DNA of 64,000 bases from Benincasa hispida (taxonomy: Eukaryota > Streptophyta > Magnoliopsida > Cucurbitales > Cucurbitaceae), in the NCBI RefSeq assembly GCF_009727055.1, contig NC_052360.1, positions 66,906,526-66,970,525 on the forward strand, in the 5' to 3' direction. The position numbers and the translations under genes are program-made. The notes under the pieces are model-generated. The model was not told the origin of the DNA, ran no database searches, and saw only the letters and a program-made list of their open reading frames with translations. Of the stretch, positions 57,762 through 64,000 are shown piece by piece. Numbering within the stretch: the first letter of the stretch is position 1; the number at the start of each line of letters is the position of its first letter.

Positions 57762-58502
57762 GAGATGTTCACGGAGGCCCATATTTGAATCACATCATTA
57801 CGAAATTTTGTGTGTAGTTGCATGAGGAATATGAGAATATATATACCATTAGTTTCCTTTGACCTAAAATTTATTTGAGCGACCCCAAATCGTCGATAGA
57901 TCTTGAATGAACCGTAAGCATTCACATGTCTAATACAACACAAACAATCCTTGTCCTCAAAATTTTGCATTCTTTTAGTTAGAGAATAACATGTATATAT
58001 AAATATAGAAACAGAATGCTTATAGTTCGTTCAATCATGCTAACAAAAGGATGGCCTTTCAATTATCTCCACAATAATATGATATTGTCCACTTTGGAGA
58101 TAAATTCTTATGGATTTGTTTTTATCTCACCCAAAAAGACCTCATACCAATGGAGATAATTGTTATCTTATATACCCATGATCCTCCCATTATCTAACCA
58201 ATATGGGATTTTGGTCATATTCCCAACCCGAACCCCATATTTCAATCCTATCGTCATGAAATTTTTCGTTTAGTTCATGAGGCTATGAATCCCAATTGTG
58301 GAGAATTCTCACGATATTTAATGTACTAATTAAATGATAATATATACACCATTAATTTTAGTTGCCATAACATTTGTTTGAGTGGTGCCAAATCTTAGGA
58401 TAGACCTTGAATGAACAGTAAGCATTTACATGTCTAAAACAACACAAACAAACCTTATCCTCAACATTTTCGATCCTCTCAGCTAGAAAACAACATGCAT
58501 AA
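57762..58502. repeat. Two direct diverged repeats with hAT-like starts
   Basis: Copy a (about 57762-58000) begins TAGAGATGTTCACGGAGG and contains TTGAATGAACCGTAAGCATT. Copy b (about 58215-58502) contains CCATATTTCAATCC, CATGAAATTTTTCG and TTGAATGAACAGTAAGCATT. The CCTATTTCAATTCCC to CATGAAATTTTCCG block also occurs at 31410-31450. They look like partial copies of one hAT-end-bearing repeat. The short minus frame in copy a (57731-57970) reflects the repeat and is not a gene I recognise. Confidence 0.55.
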
Positions 58503-59294
58503 TGTAGAAAATAATAAGGTATTTAAGTGGATTTTATTGTGTTTTTTGGAAATTTAAAGGCCAATGACATTCTTGTAAATAATGAACAGTGGCATTTTTG
58601 TAATATCCCTTTTTTCTTCAAAATAGGGCTGAAAATCGTGTGACTCTTGTGAGGTGCTGCCGAACTGAACAGAAGAAGGGAAGAAAAATAAGCCGCCTGT
58701 GCTAAAGGAAGTGGGCAGCCATAATCGAAAAGAAGAAAGGAAGTCGCCTGGGTGTTGAAGCCGCTGAAGAAGGAAAAACAGGACAGTCCGCGACGTGAGC
58801 GTGAGCGCTGGTTTCCATCAGCGCCGATTGGATTTTGGTCGTACTTCGCCGATCTGAGCAGCGGTGGGCTTGCATCCGTAGAGGCGGCAGTTCGTCGTGG
58901 TGCCTGCGTCCGGCAGAGGTTGGTTCAGGACCCTTGTCAGTGAGAGATACGTGTGGGTCTATGCGTGGTTCGCCGGTCAGAGGTGATAGCACACTATTTT
59001 TGGGTTGTTCTTTGCAGCAGGTTGTTCTCAGTTATCAGAGGCAACGTTGTGTGCGAATCTCTCGGTATCAGTGGATACTTAAAATTACAGATTGGTGATT
59101 TCGTTGATTGTCTATAATTTGTAAAATTCCTTTATTACTCATTAATAAATTAATTCAAGCTGGTTCTCCAACTGGATGTAGACCAATCTGGTCGAACCAC
59201 TATATATCTTGGTGTTCTTTACTACTTTCGTTTTATTTCTGTTGATTGTTTGTGTTTTGTTTGGCCATCTAAGTTAGGTTCAGAAACTCTCACA
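58503..59294 (+). repeat. 5' LTR of the best preserved copia
   Basis: 792 bp with ends TG...CTCACA. The short frames at 58702-59098 on both strands lie inside this LTR and reappear in the 3' LTR, so they are not genes. Confidence 0.92.
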
Positions 59295-59296
59295 AG

Positions 59297-59308
59297 TGGT
59301 ATCAGAGC
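59297..59308 (+). other. Primer-binding site
   Basis: Exact TGGTATCAGAGC two bases after the LTR. Confidence 0.92.
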
Positions 59309-59399
59309 TCCAGTTGATCCAAAGAGGTTGTGTGGTAGTGTGTGCTGGCATATTCTTTGTTCAAGAATATTTTGTTGGAATTAATTTGACAGGGCTTCG

Positions 59400-60200
59400 A
59401 TGTCTATACGGTTCGAAGTTGTTAAATTTGATGGGAAAGGTGATTTCAGGTTATGGAGGAAAAAGATTAAGGCTATTCTGGTACAACAAAAGGTAGCCAA
59501 AATCTTAGACGAAGATAACCTTCCACCAACAATTACAGAAGCTGAAAAAAGGGATATGGATGAGATGGCCTATTCAACAATAATTTTGTATCTGTCAGAT
59601 GGAATGCTTAGGCTAGTAGATGAGGCCACTACTACAGCGGAGTTGTAGAAGAAATTGGAAAGTCTTTATTTGACTAAGTCCTTGCTAAATAAATTATATC
59701 TAAAGGAAAAATTCTTTGGATATAAGATGGACTCAAGTAAAGGCTTAGAAAAGAACCTAGATGAATTCCAAAAGATTATAGGTGATCTCAATAACATCGA
59801 TGAGAAGATGTCGGATGAAAATCAAGCAGTTATTCTTCTGAATTCTTTGCCAGAATCGTATTGAGAAGTTAAGGCAGCTATTAAATATGGACGGGATTCA
59901 TTGTCCATGGATATAGTGTTGGATGCCTTGAGAATGAGAAATCTCGAGATTAAAAAGGAACGCAAGGATGGAGAGTTACTCACGGACAGAGGCAGAAATG
60001 AGAAAAAGAACGGAAAAGGAAAAGAGTCGAGATCCAGGTCAAAATCAAAGAAGAAAAGCAAAAAGTGTTTCCTATGTCATAAAGAAGGACACTTTAGAAA
60101 GAATTGCCCTTTGAATAAGAGCAAGGAAGCATTAAGTAGCAAGCATATAGGGGATCCTAGTGCAGCAAATATTATTGATGGGTATGATTCAGCAGAGGTT
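59400..60200 (+). pseudogene. Copia gag, nearly intact
   Basis: ATG at 59400 (MSIRFEVVKFDGKGDFRLWR) opens a UBN2-type gag. It continues through MAYSTIILYLSDGMLRLVDE and LYLKEKFFGYKMDSSKGLEK to the basic RSRSKSKKKSKK and a perfect CCHC zinc knuckle (CFLCHKEGHFRKNC, about 60065-60106). Two in-frame stops interrupt it: TAG at 59646-59648 and TGA at 59862-59864. Otherwise the frame is maintained, so the element decayed recently relative to others here. Gag forms the particle and packages RNA. Confidence 0.92.
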
Positions 60201-60388
60201 TTGATGGTGTCCAGCAGGACATTCAGAATGCTTGGATCATGGATTCAGGATGCACGTTTCACATGACTCCTAATTGGGATTTCTGGATTGACTTTCAAGA
60301 AAATGATGGGGGATCAGTTCTGCTTGGTGATAATTGTGCTTGTGATGTAAAAGGAATTGGGTCAGTTTGAATTGCAACACATGATGGT
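60201..60388 (+). pseudogene. Copia protease region
   Basis: A frameshift near 60205 moves the reading to the frame with WIMDSGCTFHMTP (about 60233-60271), in which the catalytic Asp is intact. GGSVLLGDNCACDVKGIG follows, and a TGA stop at 60368-60370. Confidence 0.88.
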
Positions 60389-61498
60389 ATGATCAGAATT
60401 CTTACAAATGTAAGGTATGTTCCAGAACTAAAACGAAATCTAATTTCTATGGGAAAATTAGATAGAGCAGGTTATTCTTATAAATCTGAGAATGGAGTTC
60501 TTAAGATTATTAAGGGTTCTTTGGTTAAGCTGGAGGGGACCTTGAGGAATGGTCTTTATGTGTTGGAAGGTACTGCAATTTCAGGTAGTGCTGCTATTGC
60601 ATCTGGGAAAGAAATAGATAAATCTATGTTGTGGCATAATAGATTGGCTCATGTGAGTGAAAGAGGTTTGCAAGCTCTTTCACAACAAGGTTTGCTTGGA
60701 AGAGTTAAAGACATTGAACTCCCATTTTGTGAACATTGCATAATGGGAAAGTCTACCAGAGTGAAGTTTGGGAAAGGGAAGCATTCTACTAAAGGAATTT
60801 TAGATTATATTCATTCAGATTTATGGGGTCCTACAAAGGTACCTTCTATGGGAGGTTCGAAATACTTTATGTCAATCATTGACGATTTTTCAAGAAAGGT
60901 ATGGATGTATCCACTAAAACAGAAGGATGAAGCTTTTGGAAAATTTCTTGAATGGAAAAAGCAGGTTGAGAACTAGAAAGGCAGGAAGGTAAAATATCTG
61001 AGGACAGACAATAGTTTAGAATTTGTGAATCACAAATTTGATAAATTTTGCAAATCTGAGGGAATTATGAGACATTACACGGTTACGTACACTCCACAGT
61101 AGAATGGAGAGGTTCAACGAACAATTATGGAGCGTACAAGATGTCTCTTGACAAATGTTTCATTGCCCTTGAAATTTTGGGGGGAATCTGCCCAAACAGC
61201 TTGTTATCTTATTAATAGGAGTCCATCTTCCGCTTTAGGCCTAAAGACTCCTCAGGAGATATGGACAGGAAAAGCTCCAAGCTTGGATCATCTCAGAACT
61301 TTTGGATGTTCAGCTTATGCTCATGTTAAGGAAGGGAAGATGAACAAGAGGGCACTAAAATGTATGTTTATTGGCTATCCTCAGGGTGTTAAAGGATATA
61401 AACTTTGGTGCTTGGAAGAGGGCAGAAATAAATGCATTATCAGTAGAGATGTGACCTTTAATGAAATAGAAATGCCATTTCGTGTCAAAGAGCAGTAG
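60389..61498 (+). pseudogene. Copia GAG-pre-integrase and integrase
   Basis: It contains the zinc-binding HNRLAHVSERGLQALSQQGL with CEHCIMGKS, then the core: IHSDLWGP (first Asp), SIIDDFSRKVWMYPLK, LRTDNSLEF (second Asp), and TVTYTPQ followed by a TAG. The segment bearing the catalytic Glu seems to have a small deletion (NGEVQRTIMERTR). It continues to GCSAYAHVKEGKMNKRALKC and MFIGYPQGVKGYKLW. Stops lie at 60974-60976, 61100-61102 and 61496-61498. Integrase inserts the DNA copy into the chromosome. This copy is inactive. Confidence 0.92.
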
Positions 61499-62406
61499 AA
61501 ACAGCAGACAGTTGATCAAGTTGAGGCAAAGGTTAGAATTGATTCTAAAGCACAACCATCAGTTAGTTCAGGTGATTCCAGTGTTCAGTCATCCAGTTCT
61601 GATGGTAGAACGCCTCAACTGCAGAGAATTTGATTGATGAGGGAGCTTTTGGTGAAGAAAGCTCAAGTGACAGTGACCAACAGAACTATCAGCTTACACA
61701 TGACAGGCCTCAGCGGGTGAGGCAAGCTTCTACGAGATATGGTTATGCTGATTTAGTTGTTTATGCTCTTACTTGTGCAGCTGACAGTATTGAAGCAGAG
61801 CCTCTTACTTTTGAGGAGGCTATTGTATCTGATTCGAAAGAACAGTGGAAAGATGCTATGGAAGCAGAGTTATTCTCGTTGCAAAAGAATCAGACATGGT
61901 CATTGGCTCCAAAGCCTCTTAATCAGAAACTCATTCAGTCAAAGTGGATTTATAAAATCAAGCCAGGTACAGGAGGTGACAGCAAGCCTAGGTATAAGGC
62001 TAGACCGGTAGCCAAGGGCTACACTCAAAAGAAGGGAGTTGATTTTCATGAGATTTTTTCTCCGGTGGTGAGGCATTCGTCCATTCGATTAATTTTATCT
62101 ATTGTTGTTCACTTTGATATGTTTGTTGAACAGATGGACGTTACCACAACTTTCCTTCATTGTGAATTGGAGGAAGTGATCTACATGGCTCAACCTAAGG
62201 GTTATGAGGTGAAAGGAAAGGAAGACATGGTTTGTCGTCTTCACAAGTCCATCTATGGACTGAAGCAATCGTCGAGACAATGGTATATCAGGTTTGACAC
62301 CTTTATTCTGAAGCAGGGGTTTCACAGGAGTTCATATGATGCCTGCGTGTATTGAAAACTATCTCAGAAAGGTACATATACTTATCTACTTCTATATGTA
62401 GATAAT
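61499..62406 (+). pseudogene. Copia reverse transcriptase, N-terminal and palm part
   Basis: A serine-rich spacer leads, across a frameshift near 61610, into a 241-codon frame (61630-62355) with DRPQRVRQASTRYG, EQWKDAMEAELFSLQKNQTW, KWIYKIKPGTGGDSKPRYKA, RPVAKGYTQKKGVDFHEIFS, MDVTTTFLHCELEEVIYM and SIYGLKQSSRQWYIRF. A TGA stop follows at 62353-62355. The active-site motif at 62395-62406 reads YVDN in place of YVDD, a single G-to-A change that removes a catalytic Asp. Confidence 0.94.
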
Positions 62407-63369
62407 ATGATTTTGGTGTCTAAAGATTATTCTGAAATCTGTGATCTCAAGAAACGATTGAGTAGTGAATTTGAGATGAAAGATTTAGATGAACTAAAAA
62501 GGATCCTAGGCATGGATGTGAAAAGAGGTAGGGAGAAAGGTTTGCTAACTATTTTGCAGGAGAGTTATGTGCATAAACTGCTTGAGAAGCATAATATGTC
62601 TGGTTGTAAGGCAGTTTCGACATCCTTAACATCTCATTTTAGGCTTTCTTCATCTCAGTGTCCTATTACTGAACAAGAAAAGTTAGAGATGGCTAATATT
62701 CCCTATTGTAATGATGTTGGAAGTATTATGTATTTGATGGTTTGTACTAGGCCTGACTTGGGATATGCTATGAGTATGATAAGTAGGTTTATGTCCAATC
62801 CTGGGAAGGAGCATTGGAATGCAGTTAAATGGGTGCTTCGATATTTGAAAGGTAGTGCCAGTATATCATTGTGTTTTAGCAGGGATTGTGATAAATCGGC
62901 ACTGTTGGAAGGCTTCACAGATGCAAATTATGCTGCAGACCTTGACAAAAGAAGGTCTCTATCAGGTCACATTTTTTGTTTGTTTGGTAATGTGGTCAGT
63001 TGGAAGGTTGCTCTACAATCAGTTGTTGCCTTGTCTACTACTGAGTCAGAGTATATTTCAGTGGGTGAAGCTGTGAAAGAGGCGGTATGGTTGAAAACGA
63101 TAGTTGGTGAGTTATTGTCGCAGGAGTTCATTCCTATCGTCCATTGTGATAGCCAAAGTGCTATTCATCTTACGAAGAATCCATCTCATCATGAACGGTC
63201 TAAGCATATCGATGTCAAATTTCATTTTATCAGAGAAGTTGTGGCCCAAAAAGATGTTGAACTGGTCAAGGTTCATACAGTTGAGAATTTGTCAAATATG
63301 TTAACCAAGGTTCTTCCAGCCCATAGGTTCAAATACCTATTAGATGGGCTGAATATTAAATCTGGATGA
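62407..63369 (+). pseudogene. Copia RT end and RNase H, open for 320 codons
   Basis: This is one uninterrupted frame from just after the active site to the natural end. It carries LSSEFEMKDLDELKRILGMD, ANIPYCNDVGSIMYLMVCTR with PDLGYAMS, VKWVLRYLKGSASISL, then RNase H: EGFTDANYAADLDKRRSLSG, ALSTTESEYISVGEAVKEAV, VHCDSQSAIHLTKNPSHHER and HIDVKFHFIREVVAQKDVEL. The natural stop TGA is at 63367-63369. It is complete for this domain but not translated as part of a working polyprotein. Confidence 0.93.
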
Positions 63370-63424
63370 TAGGAAGATTGGAGAATCAGCTTGACACTTA
63401 AATATTCTTGTTATGAGGGAGATT

Positions 63425-64000
63425 TGTAGGAAATAACAAGGTATTTAAGTGGGTTTTATTGGGTTTTTTGGAAATTTAAAGGTCCAATGGCATTCTTGTA
63501 AATAATGAGCAGTGACATTTTTGTAATATCCCTTTCTTCTCCAAAATAGGGCTGAAAATCTGTGACTCTTGTGAGGGGCTATCGAACTGAACAGAAGAAG
63601 GGAAGAAAAATAAGTCGCCTGTGCTGAAGGAAGTGGGCAACCATAATCGAAAAGAAGAAGGGAAGTCGCTTGGGTGTTGAAGCCGCTGAAGAAGGAAAAG
63701 CAGGACAATCTGCGACATGAGCATAAGCGCTGGTTTCCATCAGCGCTGGTTGTAGTTTGGTCAGACTTCGTCGATCTGAGCAGTAATGTGGGCTTGCATC
63801 CGTAGAGGTGGCGGTTCACCGTGGTGGCTGCGTCCGACAGCGGTTGGTTCAAGACCCTTGTCAGTGAGAGATACGCGCAGGTCTGCGCATGGTTTGCCGG
63901 TTAGAGGTGATAGCACACTATTTTTAGGTTGTTCTTTGCAACAGGTTGTTCTCAGTTATTAGAGGTGACGTTGTGTGCAGATCTCTCGGTATCAGTAGAT
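63425..64000 (+). repeat. 3' LTR of the best preserved copia, cut by window end
   Basis: It follows the purine-rich TATGAGGGAGATT and matches 58503-59078. About 216 bp of the LTR should lie beyond the window. Confidence 0.92.

Larger units (their letters stand above)
58503..64000 (+). mobile_element. Copia element (Tork-like), best preserved, runs off the window
   Basis: LTRs start TGTAGAAAATAAT at 58503 and TGTAGGAAATAAC at 63425. Between them are a primer site, gag, protease, integrase, RT and RNase H in copia order, collinear over about 4 kb. By eye the 576 shared LTR bases differ at several dozen positions, mainly transitions. A 5-bp flank CATAA lies at 58498-58502; the partner is outside the window. 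In-frame stops and a few frameshifts prevent a full polyprotein. Confidence 0.95.

Noticed and set aside
58702..59098. Frames of 63-96 codons on both strands
   Set aside because: They lie inside the 5' LTR of the copia element and recur in the 3' LTR at 63445-63852.
61355..61555. Minus-strand frames inside the copia pol
   Set aside because: They are shadows of the plus-strand integrase and RT frames, as are other antisense frames across 43254-46116 and 59822-62918.
1..64000. tRNA, rRNA or other structural RNA genes
   Set aside because: I looked for tRNA-like promoter boxes and conserved rRNA blocks by eye and found none convincing. A covariance-model scan would be needed to exclude small ones.

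Overview
The window looks like a repeat-rich stretch of a flowering-plant nuclear genome, most likely a cucurbit. The sequence shows strong AT bias, no operon-like gene spacing, and remains of Ty1/copia, Ty3/gypsy (chromovirus), CACTA and hAT elements throughout. The cucurbit assignment is inference: amaranthin-type agglutinin genes and LTRs carrying TAAACGATCG-type arrays are things I associate with that family. I see no intact host protein-coding gene. The only host-type gene remains are two broken copies of an agglutinin-domain lectin gene, about 30.6 kb apart and in the same orientation, at 2325-3049 and 32920-33663 (both minus strand).

Layout. 1-2050: noncoding repeat with a 26-bp tandem array and a duplicated 51-bp block around the only N. 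2325-3350: agglutinin pseudogene copy 1 with its old promoter region. 3350-9190: AT-rich repeats. 9190-14424: a minus-strand LTR insertion holding a 3.25-kb insertion (10671-13920, duplicated target CCTTC), which itself holds a 1.0-kb insertion (10719-11742). 15453-about 21760: a plus-strand CACTA transposon with a palindrome-rich left end and decayed TNP2-like and TNP1-like genes. 21760-22620: minus-strand copia fragment. 22620-26116: unassigned sequence ending in the right end of a different CACTA family. 26510-31250: LTR-like sequence split by a shortened copia element (27246-30301). 31354-32430: hAT-like end, a G/T-rich minisatellite and a MITE. 32920-33742: agglutinin copy 2. 34409-37213: minus-strand copia element, cut at 37214 by another LTR whose noncoding leader runs to about 40550. 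41890-47358: a foldback element and a probable CACTA remnant, with a gypsy element lacking its reverse transcriptase inserted at 42782-46449. 47841-57218: a copia element carrying a 571-bp hAT MITE and two nested solo LTRs. 58503-64000: the best preserved copia element, its right LTR cut by the window edge.

The genes do not work together as a pathway. What the region records is the order of insertion. Several insertion events are directly provable, because the target-site duplications are readable and removing the insertion restores the interrupted older sequence. The coding lesions in the youngest copia element are mainly stops explicable as C-to-T or G-to-A transitions, as expected of cytosine-methylated, silenced elements. 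I did not find a new biological system. The most unusual items are the chimeric LTR pair at 27246-30301, the CACTA ends that do not match each other, and the CpG-rich near-palindromic arrays at 39375-40150.
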